Below, piece by piece: positions 26,984 through 33,272 of a DNA stretch of 33,272 bases. The translations under genes were made by a program, and so were the position numbers. Position 1 is the first letter of the stretch, and every line of letters starts with the position of its first letter. Source of the stretch: Desulfobacteraceae bacterium 4572_89 (GTDB lineage Bacteria > Desulfobacterota > Desulfobacteria > Desulfobacterales > Desulfobacteraceae); the NCBI GenBank assembly GCA_002085465.1, contig NBML01000006.1, forward strand, positions 1 through 33,272. The letters are read 5' to 3'. Under the pieces are notes generated by a model, which made no database searches, was not told the DNA's origin, and worked only from the letters and a program-made list of their open reading frames with translations.

Positions 26984-28479
26984 AAATTTTATTAAAGACC
27001 GGCATTATTGTTTTTTTTGGATGTTTTCTGCTTCTGTTGACCAGTTCCTGGCCCATTGCTGTAATGGCAGGACAGCGGACCCATACGGTTTTTTTTGAGG
27101 GAGAAGAAAATGAGCTGAATGTATATAGGATTTTTGGATCAAAACCAGGAAAAACTTTATTGGTCATAGGCGGTATACAGGGGGATGAGCCAGGGGGATT
27201 TCTTGCTGCTGATTTCTATGCGGATTTTTCCCTTGAGAAGGGCAATCTCATTGTTGTTCCCAGGGCAAATTTTCCATCCATCCTGAAAAAAGAAAGACAG
27301 ATCAATCAGGACATGAACCGTAAATTCATGGATGATAATACTATAAATTATGAAACAGAGGTTGTGAACGTTCTTAAAAAACTGATTTGTGAGAGTGATT
27401 GTTTCTTAAATCTCCATGAGGGGTCAGGTATCTATTCTCCTACCTGGAAGACTCCTGATAAAAATCCTGATAAATTCGGTCAATCCATTATTGCAGATGA
27501 TTCTTTCCTCGAACCTGGAGACGATCAGGAGCGGGTAAATCTTGAAGCCATGGCCAAAGAAATTATCAGAAAAATAAATCTGAACATTAAAGATCCGAAT
27601 CATTATTTTCATTTTAACAACCACAGGACAAAATACAAGGATACCCATCATAAGGAGCAGCGCAGATCTGCCACCTATTATGCGCATAATGTATGTAAAA
27701 TACCGGCATTTGGTATTGAATCTTCTAAACCACTTCCCCTGGAACAAAAGGTCAGACAGCATATTTATGCCATTAACGGGTTTATGGAGATCCTGGGGAT
27801 TGTCCCCCAGACCCCGGGAATCGATCTAAAGAAACCTGAAATGCATTATATGATCATCTCTGTCAATGATTCCATACCTGTAGTCATCGGCAAGATGCAG
27901 CGCTTAAAAATTAATAAAGGTGATATGATCCAGGTTCATGATATTGTTGCCAATTATGAACGCGGCCTGAGCGTAGATGTTCTGGGGGCTGGAAATGAGT
28001 TTAATGATATGAAAAAAAAACTTATCATTAATGAGTCAACGAGAATTGAGGCAAAAAAAGATTTTTATGCCTGTGGCAGCGTTTTTCTGGAAATTGACGA
28101 TAAAGGGTTTGGAAAAATAAACAAACTCAGGATCAGTGATTCAAAAAAAGAGACAGGTATCCGATACAAGGTAAAGATCAATGGGAAAATTCTTATTGTA
28201 GATAATTACGGACATATAATTCTCCAGTACGGGGATAAGTTGATTATAGAAGATATTATATCCGGGAACATAGATCCTTCTGAATATATTGTTAATTTTA
28301 AGGGGTTTGTTGGCAATAACAGTATCAATAACGGTGAAGACAGGGGATATTTGATTGATACTGCGGCAGGTACCCTCATGCCAAGGTATTCGCTGGGGAA
28401 AAAAGGCAGACGCTATTATGTGCTGGCTACCCTGAAGGGCAAAGAAGTCGGCAGGATTTACATAGATATTCAATTATAA
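26980..28479 (+). CDS. M99-family metallocarboxypeptidase (Csd4/Pgp1-like)
   Basis: A 499-residue exported protein with a signal peptide (about 1-28). The catalytic domain has zinc ligands Q67 and E70 in GGIQGDEPGG and H146 in NLHEG, plus a likely catalytic E247 in FGIESSKPLP. Glutamine in place of the usual first histidine, with the same Gln-x2-Glu spacing, is the mark of Csd4, the Helicobacter D,L-carboxypeptidase that cuts tripeptide to dipeptide in peptidoglycan and makes cells helical (Pgp1 in Campylobacter). The C-terminal half (about 280-499) is rich in beta strand, as in Csd4. It overlaps the membrane-protein gene by 4 bases and is followed after 19 bases by a bactofilin. Substrate is inferred from the family. 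Confidence 0.87.
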   Translation: MKILLKTGIIVFFGCFLLLLTSSWPIAVMAGQRTHTVFFEGEENELNVYRIFGSKPGKTLLVIGGIQGDEPGGFLAADFYADFSLEKGNLIVVPRANFPSILKKERQINQDMNRKFMDDNTINYETEVVNVLKKLICESDCFLNLHEGSGIYSPTWKTPDKNPDKFGQSIIADDSFLEPGDDQERVNLEAMAKEIIRKINLNIKDPNHYFHFNNHRTKYKDTHHKEQRRSATYYAHNVCKIPAFGIESSKPLPLEQKVRQHIYAINGFMEILGIVPQTPGIDLKKPEMHYMIISVNDSIPVVIGKMQRLKINKGDMIQVHDIVANYERGLSVDVLGAGNEFNDMKKKLIINESTRIEAKKDFYACGSVFLEIDDKGFGKINKLRISDSKKETGIRYKVKINGKILIVDNYGHIILQYGDKLIIEDIISGNIDPSEYIVNFKGFVGNNSINNGEDRGYLIDTAAGTLMPRYSLGKKGRRYYVLATLKGKEVGRIYIDIQL

Positions 28480-28498
28480 GGATGCAAGGAGAAAGGCA

Positions 28499-28906
28499 GT
28501 GGGGGGAAAAAAAAGACAGAACCTGTCAATAATTGATAAAGAGCTTAAAATTGACGGGTCCATATCCAGTACGGGCAAGTTAATTATTAAGGGACAGGTA
28601 ACCGGTACCATTGAAGGCGATGTGGTGATTATTGCCGAGGACGGGTTTGTGAATTCCAGTGATACGAAAGTATCCAGTATTACCATTGGCGGTAATTTTC
28701 AAGGTGAAGTCTCTGCCTCTAAAGAATTGATCATCCTTGCTACTGGCACATGTTCCGGCAAGGTTGAATGCCAGGATTTGATTGTCGAAAATGGAGGGGT
28801 ATTAAATGCAGCGGTTTCCTGTATAACCGAAAATAATCTTGCACCTGGAAAAGAGAGTTCGTTTTTTGTCTCTGGAGTGAAAAAGGAAAAGCAGATAGAG
28901 TTATAA
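28499..28906 (+). CDS. bactofilin (CcmA-like)
   Basis: A 135-residue polymer-forming protein of the bactofilin family. The beta-helix core covers about 10-110, with repeated Gly-x-Ile/Val turns (DGSISSTGKLIIKGQVTGTIEGDVVI in parts, then SITIGGNFQGEVSASKELIILATGTCSGKVECQDLIVENGG in parts). Short non-conserved tails flank it. Bactofilins form membrane-associated filaments without nucleotides; CcmA places peptidoglycan hydrolases in Helicobacter. The start is a GTG at 28499 with AAGGAG upstream. It closes the cell-shape cluster. Confidence 0.92.
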   Translation: MGGKKRQNLSIIDKELKIDGSISSTGKLIIKGQVTGTIEGDVVIIAEDGFVNSSDTKVSSITIGGNFQGEVSASKELIILATGTCSGKVECQDLIVENGGVLNAAVSCITENNLAPGKESSFFVSGVKKEKQIEL

Positions 28907-28913
28907 AATTTGC

Positions 28914-28942
28914 TTGACATAAGTATAAAAATTATATAAATA
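28914..28942 (+). promoter_or_regulatory. candidate promoter for rplM-rpsI
   Basis: A perfect TTGACA (28914-28919) is followed by an A/T-rich -10 zone: TATAAA at 28935-28940 (15-base spacer) or TAAATA at 28937-28942 (17-base spacer). It lies right after the bactofilin stop and about 36 bases before rplM. Confidence 0.6.
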
Positions 28943-28977
28943 TATCGGATTGTGTTTATGAAGAGGAGCGTGAAACG

Positions 28978-29412
28978 TTGAAAAAATATACATATAGTGC
29001 AAAAAGAGCAGATAATAAAGAAAATTGGTGCGTGATTGATGCAAAAGATCAGGTTCTTGGAAGATTAGCCTCCCAGGTTGCTTACAGGATTCGTGGAAAA
29101 CATAACCCCCTTTTTACCCCCCATGCGGATTTAGGTGACTGGGTTGTGATTATCAATGCGGAAAAGGTACGCTTAACCGGAAATAAACTTGATCAGAAGA
29201 CATACTATCGCCATTCAGGTTATATTGGCAGCATAAAGTCTCAGACTGCAAAAGAACTGATGGAGAAAAAACCGGAAGAAGTGCTTAAAAAGGCTGTCAG
29301 GGGAATGCTTCCTAAAAACAGGCTTGGTAGAAAACTTTGTAAAAAATTATTTATCTATACAGGTGACCAGCATCCCCATGCTGCTCAAAAGCCTGAAGTT
29401 GTTGAAATTTAA
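28978..29412 (+). CDS. rplM: 50S ribosomal protein L13 (uL13)
   Basis: A 144-residue uL13, standard length, with WCVIDAKDQVLGRLASQVAYRIRGK (in part), YYRHSGYIGSIK and the GMLPKNRLGRKLCKKLFIYTGDQHPH region (in part). The start is a TTG at 28978, preceded by AGAGGAG. rpsI follows after 24 bases, the usual pair. Confidence 0.97.
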   Translation: MKKYTYSAKRADNKENWCVIDAKDQVLGRLASQVAYRIRGKHNPLFTPHADLGDWVVIINAEKVRLTGNKLDQKTYYRHSGYIGSIKSQTAKELMEKKPEEVLKKAVRGMLPKNRLGRKLCKKLFIYTGDQHPHAAQKPEVVEI

Positions 29413-29436
29413 GATATAAAGGACGCGATAATATCA

Positions 29437-29832
29437 ATGGAAAGTGGAAACGTATTCTACGCGACTGGCAAGAGAAAAGATTCTGTAGCCAAAGTATGGA
29501 TGATGCCGGGTACAGGCAAGATTGTTGTTAACAATAGAGAAGTAAATGAATACTTTGATATCAGCGTGAATCAGGATTTGCTTGTATCACCTCTTGTGCT
29601 GACTGAAAACAGTGATTCCTTTGACCTTAAAATCACTGTGATGGGCGGCGGGCAGTCAGGCCAGGCCGGTGCTGTCAGGCAGGGCGTTTCAAAAGCCCTT
29701 GTTCTGGTTGATCCGGAGTTAAGGGGTGTTTTAAAAAGTGCAGGATTCCTGACAAGGGATTCAAGGAAAAAAGAGCGTAAAAAATACGGTAAAAAAGGCG
29801 CAAGAGCAAGCTTTCAGTTTTCCAAGAGATAA
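29437..29832 (+). CDS. rpsI: 30S ribosomal protein S9 (uS9)
   Basis: A 131-residue uS9. It starts with [22 protein letters not shown], has the conserved [19 protein letters not shown] stretch and ends in the basic tail [24 protein letters not shown] (in part) with the C-terminal Lys-Arg that reaches the P-site tRNA. It is co-transcribed with rplM. Confidence 0.97.
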   Translation: MESGNVFYATGKRKDSVAKVWMMPGTGKIVVNNREVNEYFDISVNQDLLVSPLVLTENSDSFDLKITVMGGGQSGQAGAVRQGVSKALVLVDPELRGVLKSAGFLTRDSRKKERKKYGKKGARASFQFSKR

Positions 29833-29890
29833 GTATTTTGCCGGGTCTTTAATTTTTCCGGTCTTTAATCTTTTGTTCTTTAAAATTTAT

Positions 29891-29919
29891 AAAGGGGGAA
29901 AATTTGGTTTTCTCCCTTT
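29891..29919 (+). terminator. hairpin after rpsI
   Basis: AAAGGGGGAAAA (29891-29902) pairs with TTTTCTCCCTTT (29908-29919) with one mismatch and a 5-base loop. There is only a weak T-rich stretch downstream, so it may be a partial terminator between rpsI and the exonuclease gene. Confidence 0.55.
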
Positions 29920-29955
29920 GTGGTTTCCTCCTTTCCTGGTTTAGAAAGGAAAAAA

Positions 29956-31437
29956 ATGAAAACATTCCTGTTCTATGATGTTGAAACTTCCGGGTTGAAT
30001 CCAGCATTTGACCAGGTTTTAACATTTGCCTGTATTCGTACAGATTTTTCCCTGACAGAAATTTCCCGTGAATTGATCACCATTCAACTGCGCAGGGATA
30101 TCATACCCTCTCCCCATGCATTTATCACCCATTGTCTGACCATTGATGAATTAAAACATGGTATCACCGAGTATCAGGCTGCCCAGCAGATACACGAAAT
30201 TTTTAATACCCCCGGCACCATAAGTTTTGGATATAATTCCCTTGGGTTTGATGATGAGTTTTTAAGATTCCTGTTTTACAGGAATCTATTGGACCCCTAT
30301 ACCCACCAATATGCAAATCAATGTTCCAGAATGGATATGCTGCCGGTTACGGCTTTGTTCCGGGTGTTTTGCGATCATGTGATGAAATGGCCCCATCTTG
30401 AGGATGGACGTTCCAGCCTGAAACTTGAGCTTATCAGCAATGAAAATCAATTTACCACATCTGGAAGGGCCCATGAAGCCCTGAATGATGTGGAGGCTGT
30501 AATAGAGCTTGCCAGAATTTTTTCCCAGGAGAAAAATATCTGGGACTATGCTCTGGATTTTTTTAATAAAACCAAAGATGTTCTAAGAATCAATGCCCTG
30601 AAAAAAGAGATCAGGATTGGGAATAAACCATTTCGTCTCTGTCTTATGGTTTCCGCTTCATTTGGTCCCAAAAACAATTATCTTGCGCCTGTTATTCACA
30701 TTGGTGAATCCCTGCCCTATAAAAATCAAAGTCTCTGGCTGCGGCTGGATAGGGAGAAGGTGTTTGAAAAAAATGAAGAGTCTGGGATCTATGATCTGTT
30801 TGTAATTCGGAAACGCCCGGCAGACGAGCTTATTGTCCTGCCCTACCTGGACAGATTTATGGGAAAACTTACCCAGACTTCACAACAATCCAGCCAAAAA
30901 AATCTGGAAAAAATTCAATCCGATCCTAACCTGTTTTTTAAAACCATCCAATATCATCTGGAATATAAATACCCTGTTATACCGGATATGGATCCCGATG
31001 CAGCACTCTATCAGTCTGGCTTTTTTTCCTCTTCTGAGAAAAAAGAAATCAATAAGTTCCATGGCGCTGAAAATTCTGACAAACCCATTGTTTGTGAATC
31101 AATTACAAGTATTCGGGTAAAAACACTGGCCAAACGTATTTTATCCCGAAATTTTGAAGATCTTTTCCCAATTCAATCCAACCCGGAGTATGCTGATCAT
31201 TTAAGACGTCTGGCTTTCTCTTTTTCCGGTTCTAATGATCCAGTGGACCAGAAAAATCAGGGGGATAAGGAGAATCAGATAAAAGGGTTTCGCAATGATC
31301 TGAAGTATCATGCAGGGCAGGGACTGGCACACATTAAGGAGATCGAAAAACAGGAAAAAAAATTACCCCGATTAACCCCTGTTCAAAAAAATATCCTTTC
31401 TTCGCTGAAAATTTATATTGAAAATTTATCGACCTGA
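29956..31437 (+). CDS. sbcB: exodeoxyribonuclease I-like 3'-5' exonuclease
   Basis: A 493-residue DEDDh exonuclease similar in layout to E. coli exonuclease I, which degrades single-stranded DNA 3' to 5' in recombination and mismatch repair. Motif I is FYDVETSG (D8, E10); motif II lies in SFGYNSLGFDDEFLRFLFYRN; motif III is HEALNDVEA, with the catalytic His and Asp. The rest holds the SH3-like and C-terminal helical parts in weaker form. ATG 29956 is used, with AGAAAGGA upstream; an upstream in-frame start at 29920 would begin in the terminator region. It lies 124 bases after rpsI. Confidence 0.88.
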   Translation: MKTFLFYDVETSGLNPAFDQVLTFACIRTDFSLTEISRELITIQLRRDIIPSPHAFITHCLTIDELKHGITEYQAAQQIHEIFNTPGTISFGYNSLGFDDEFLRFLFYRNLLDPYTHQYANQCSRMDMLPVTALFRVFCDHVMKWPHLEDGRSSLKLELISNENQFTTSGRAHEALNDVEAVIELARIFSQEKNIWDYALDFFNKTKDVLRINALKKEIRIGNKPFRLCLMVSASFGPKNNYLAPVIHIGESLPYKNQSLWLRLDREKVFEKNEESGIYDLFVIRKRPADELIVLPYLDRFMGKLTQTSQQSSQKNLEKIQSDPNLFFKTIQYHLEYKYPVIPDMDPDAALYQSGFFSSSEKKEINKFHGAENSDKPIVCESITSIRVKTLAKRILSRNFEDLFPIQSNPEYADHLRRLAFSFSGSNDPVDQKNQGDKENQIKGFRNDLKYHAGQGLAHIKEIEKQEKKLPRLTPVQKNILSSLKIYIENLST

Positions 31438-31446
31438 GCTTTCAGG

Positions 31447-31471
31447 CATTAGCTGTTGCCTGTTAGCTAAA
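31447..31471 (-). repeat. 25-bp dispersed repeat, copy 2
   Basis: This is the exact reverse complement of 15523-15547, lying 9 bases after the exonuclease stop. A few bases outside the core (GCATTTGCC on the minus strand here, TTGCATTTAGCC at the other site) are also related. Confidence 0.8.
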
Positions 31472-31606
31472 GGCAAATGCACAACAACGCACAGGTAGGG
31501 ATTTATCTGTTCCTGGCGACTTTTGCTTTTAAGGGAAAAGTTCCCACAGGCTTTTTCTTTTCAATATCAAAACTCAAAGAATTTTAATCCATGGGGTTTA
31601 AACAGG

Positions 31607-31642
31607 TTCAGGCAGTATTTTACAGGGTGAATACCGCCTGAA
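31607..31642. terminator. hairpin between convergent sbcB and hup
   Basis: TTCAGGC-A-GTATT pairs with AATAC-C-GCCTGAA (7 + 5 pairs around one mismatch) across a short loop. The genes on both sides converge, so it probably ends transcription from both, although neither side has a strong T-run. The rest of 31438-31664 holds the dispersed repeat and a weak ACTTTT/AAAAGT stem near 31520-31542; no gene is seen. Confidence 0.6.
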
Positions 31643-31664
31643 TCCAAGGACAAGCTATGTTTTA

Positions 31665-31934
31665 TTATTTTACTGCTTCTTTTAATGCCTTGCCCGGGAC
31701 AAATTTGGGGACATTTCTAGCAGGAATATTGATTTCTTTGCCGGTCTGGGGGTTTCTACCTTTTCTTTCTTTTCGTTCTGCTGTTTTAAACGTTCCAAAG
31801 CCAACTAGCGTAACAGAATCATTGTTGGAAAGAGCATCAGTGATTGCTTGGATGGTGCAGTCCACAGCTGCCTGCGCTTCTTTTTTGCTGTTGAGCACTT
31901 CTGAAACCTTGCTGATTAAATCTCCTTTGTTCAT
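31665..31934 (-). CDS. hup: HU-family DNA-binding protein
   Basis: An 89-residue histone-like protein that bends DNA and compacts the nucleoid. It starts with [14 protein letters not shown], has the core [25 protein letters not shown] (in part), the DNA-binding arm [19 protein letters not shown] and the usual length. GGAG lies 8 bases before the ATG. It is monocistronic. HU is preferred over IHF since the arm and end match HU. Confidence 0.96.
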   Translation of the reverse strand: MNKGDLISKVSEVLNSKKEAQAAVDCTIQAITDALSNNDSVTLVGFGTFKTAERKERKGRNPQTGKEINIPARNVPKFVPGKALKEAVK

Positions 31935-31989
31935 CGTGTCACTCCTTTTTTTAGGTTTTAGAAATTACAAAATAGAGAATTTGCTTTTC

Positions 31990-32001
31990 AAAAACGTTTT
32001 T
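31990..32001. promoter_or_regulatory. 12-bp palindrome upstream of hup
   Basis: AAAAACGTTTTT is a perfect palindrome, about 55 bases upstream of the HU ATG and inside its leader if the candidate promoter at 32036-32064 is used. It could be an operator; palindromes of this base composition are also common by chance in A/T-rich DNA. Confidence 0.3.
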
Positions 32002-32035
32002 CTAAAGTTAAATAATTTTATTTCAGCTTTTGCGT

Positions 32036-32064
32036 ACGTTACGTCGTTGAGAAGGGCGTGTCAA
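32036..32064 (-). promoter_or_regulatory. candidate promoter for hup
   Basis: On the minus strand a perfect TTGACA (32064-32059) is followed after 17 bases by TAACGT (32041-32036), giving a leader of about 95 bases. The -10 match is weak. Confidence 0.4.
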
Positions 32065-32143
32065 GTATTTATTCACATTTTAATTAAATTTTCTTGCCAG
32101 ATTTTTGCAAAAAATATAAAATTGCTGAAAACAGGAGGAAAAC

Positions 32144-32608
32144 ATGGATGTAACGCTTGTAAATCCTTTTATTGAGGGTACCTTGCATATTCTTGACACC
32201 ACAGCTTTTGTAAAAGTAAAGCCGGAAATTCCTTTTTTAAAAACAAAGCAAAAAGCCCAGGGAGATATTTCCGGGGTATTGGAGATCAGCGGGGACCTTA
32301 ATGGCTCTGCCGCAATCAGCTTTTCGGAAAAAAGTATTTTAGGAATTGTTTCTGCCATGTTTGGAGAGGAAATGACTGAAATTAATGAGGAAATAATTGA
32401 TGCTGTTGGTGAAATCTCTAATATGGTGGCAGGCCATGTTACCACCAAAATTGCAGAAATGGGTAAAAAAGTAAAAGTAAAACTTGTAAAGGTCTGCAAA
32501 GGGCCTGATCAGACTATTGCACATATTAAAGGAGGAGACCATGTCATATCTCTTCCTTTTCGTACAACAAAGGGCATGGTGGTCATTGAAGTTTGCTATG
32601 AATCTTAA
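32144..32608 (+). CDS. cheX: chemotaxis protein CheX
   Basis: A 154-residue protein of the CheX/CheC phosphatase fold. CheX removes the phosphate from CheY. The active-site motif Glu-x2-Asn appears in VGEISNMVAGH, flanked by the conserved FGEEMTEINEEIIDAVGE region (in part). Only one such motif is present, as in CheX. AGGAGG lies 7 bases before the ATG. It stands alone, with no other chemotaxis gene in the window; its partner response regulator is elsewhere. Confidence 0.88.
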   Translation: MDVTLVNPFIEGTLHILDTTAFVKVKPEIPFLKTKQKAQGDISGVLEISGDLNGSAAISFSEKSILGIVSAMFGEEMTEINEEIIDAVGEISNMVAGHVTTKIAEMGKKVKVKLVKVCKGPDQTIAHIKGGDHVISLPFRTTKGMVVIEVCYES

Positions 32609-32628
32609 TGATTCATGCTTTGTGCCGG

Positions 32629-33272
32629 TTAATAAGCCAGTCGGTGAATATACCATTGAATCATTTGACTGCCATAAAAAATATATAGCACGGCTCCTGC
32701 AGAAAGATACGGCCCAAAGGGAATTTTAAAATGACGTTCCCCTGCCTTTGCCAGGAAAATGGAAAAAATTCCAGCAGCAGTTCCAAAAAGAGAACCAAAA
32801 AATAAAGTGAACATAACACCTTTGATACCCATTGCCGCTCCAATCATGGCCAATAGCTTAATGTCCCCCCCCCCCATGCCCTGTTTTTTTCTTAATTTAA
32901 AATAAACAAGGGCAACTATATAGAGTATGCCCCCTCCTGCAAAGATTCCCATCAAGGCATCTTTTATTGACATTTCAGGGAGAAAAAAACGGGATAATTT
33001 GATGGTCAAAATCAATAAAGGAAACAACAATCAGTACGCAGACAAAGCTCAGCCAGAAAAACATGGGAAAAGTAAGGTTGAAATTAAGAAATAAAAAAAC
33101 CGTAAAAACAGCAGTCAGGAGTTCTACCAAAGGGTATCTCAGGGAGATGTGAGTCTTGCAGTATTTGCATTGTCCCTGCAAAAAAATATAGCTTAATATT
33201 GGAATGTTGCAAAAATATGGAATATTTTTTTTGCATTCAGGACAAAAGGAAGCTGGAAATACAATGGATTTT
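32629..33272 (-). pseudogene. pilD: broken, partial prepilin peptidase (A24 family)
   Basis: The gene runs off the right edge; its 5' end is missing. The first part (right edge to about 32976) holds the zinc ribbon CPEC...CKYC of the N-methylation domain, NIPILSYI, RYPLVE and FIDFDHQIIP. At a T7 run (32983-32989) the frame breaks: it reads PFFSP and stops at 32975. The rest continues one frame over as FFLPEMSIKDALMGIFAGGG and reaches the catalytic GMGGGDIKLL motif, ending at 32629. About 15 residues that normally lie between IIPD and the next helix are also absent, so it looks like a short deletion plus frameshift rather than one miscalled base. An intact enzyme would cleave and methylate type IV pilins or pseudopilins, partners of the ATPase at 5527. 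An 11-G run covers the GGGD codons. A sequence error is possible. Confidence 0.75.
32865..32875 (-). repeat. G11 homopolymer in the prepilin peptidase gene
   Basis: Eleven C on the plus strand are eleven G in the coding strand, encoding the three Gly codons of the catalytic GGGD motif. Such runs slip easily during replication and are typical of phase-variable genes, though Gly codon choice alone can produce them. Confidence 0.6.

Overview
The window looks like chromosomal DNA from a Gram-negative member of the Desulfobacterota (the former Deltaproteobacteria, of the Desulfobacteraceae type). This rests on gene content and protein style: a full Tol-Pal system, MotAB, a GspE/PilB ATPase, a stand-alone CheX, an HDOD protein, a bactofilin, A/T-rich spacers and mostly Shine-Dalgarno-led starts. 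No phage, insertion sequence or CRISPR array is visible. Genes are densely packed and no stretch over 300 bases lacks a gene.

Layout. 1-177 holds only an imperfect A/T-rich repeat. 178-1929: a LysM envelope protein and an HD-domain phosphohydrolase, divergent around a 13-bp inverted repeat carrying opposed promoters. 1970-4649: a broken response-regulator/HD-GYP gene, then motA and motB. 4685-11611 is leftward: dciA-like, trmN6-like, tRNA-Ser(GGA), dnaX, ybaB, recR, a short YkgJ-type protein, gspE/pilB and an HDOD protein. 11850-13882: hflK-hflC. 13966-14061 (leftward): a 31-codon gene for a bS22/mS38-type ribosomal protein. 14200-17260: a putative zincin, an FmdB zinc ribbon, groES and groEL, ending at a clear terminator. 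17471-22540: tolQ-tolR-tolA-tolB-pal-cpoB. 22545-24746: ruvC-ruvA-ruvB. 24750-28906: an L,D-transpeptidase-fold protein with two NTF2-like domains, a one-pass membrane protein, an M99 carboxypeptidase and a bactofilin. 28978-29832: rplM-rpsI. 29956-31437: an exonuclease I. 31665-31934 (leftward): HU. 32144-32608: cheX. 32629 to the right edge (leftward): a broken, partial prepilin peptidase.

The most interesting block is 24750-28906. Its proteins resemble the Helicobacter/Campylobacter cell-shape factors Csd6/Pgp2 (tetra- to tripeptide trimming), Csd4/Pgp1 (tri- to dipeptide trimming) and the bactofilin CcmA. They form one tightly packed unit with an unrecognised transmembrane protein that could tie the cytoplasmic bactofilin to the periplasmic peptidoglycan trimmers. 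This suggests a compact cell-curvature module; that reading is inference from family resemblance and gene order.

Other points: an A11 run inside dnaX with early stops in both shifted frames, an 11-G run over the catalytic motif of the prepilin peptidase, two genes that seem to have lost internal segments with a frameshift (HD-GYP and prepilin peptidase), a YkgJ-type protein lacking its first cysteine cluster, and a 25-bp dispersed repeat present in opposite orientations at 15523 and 31447.
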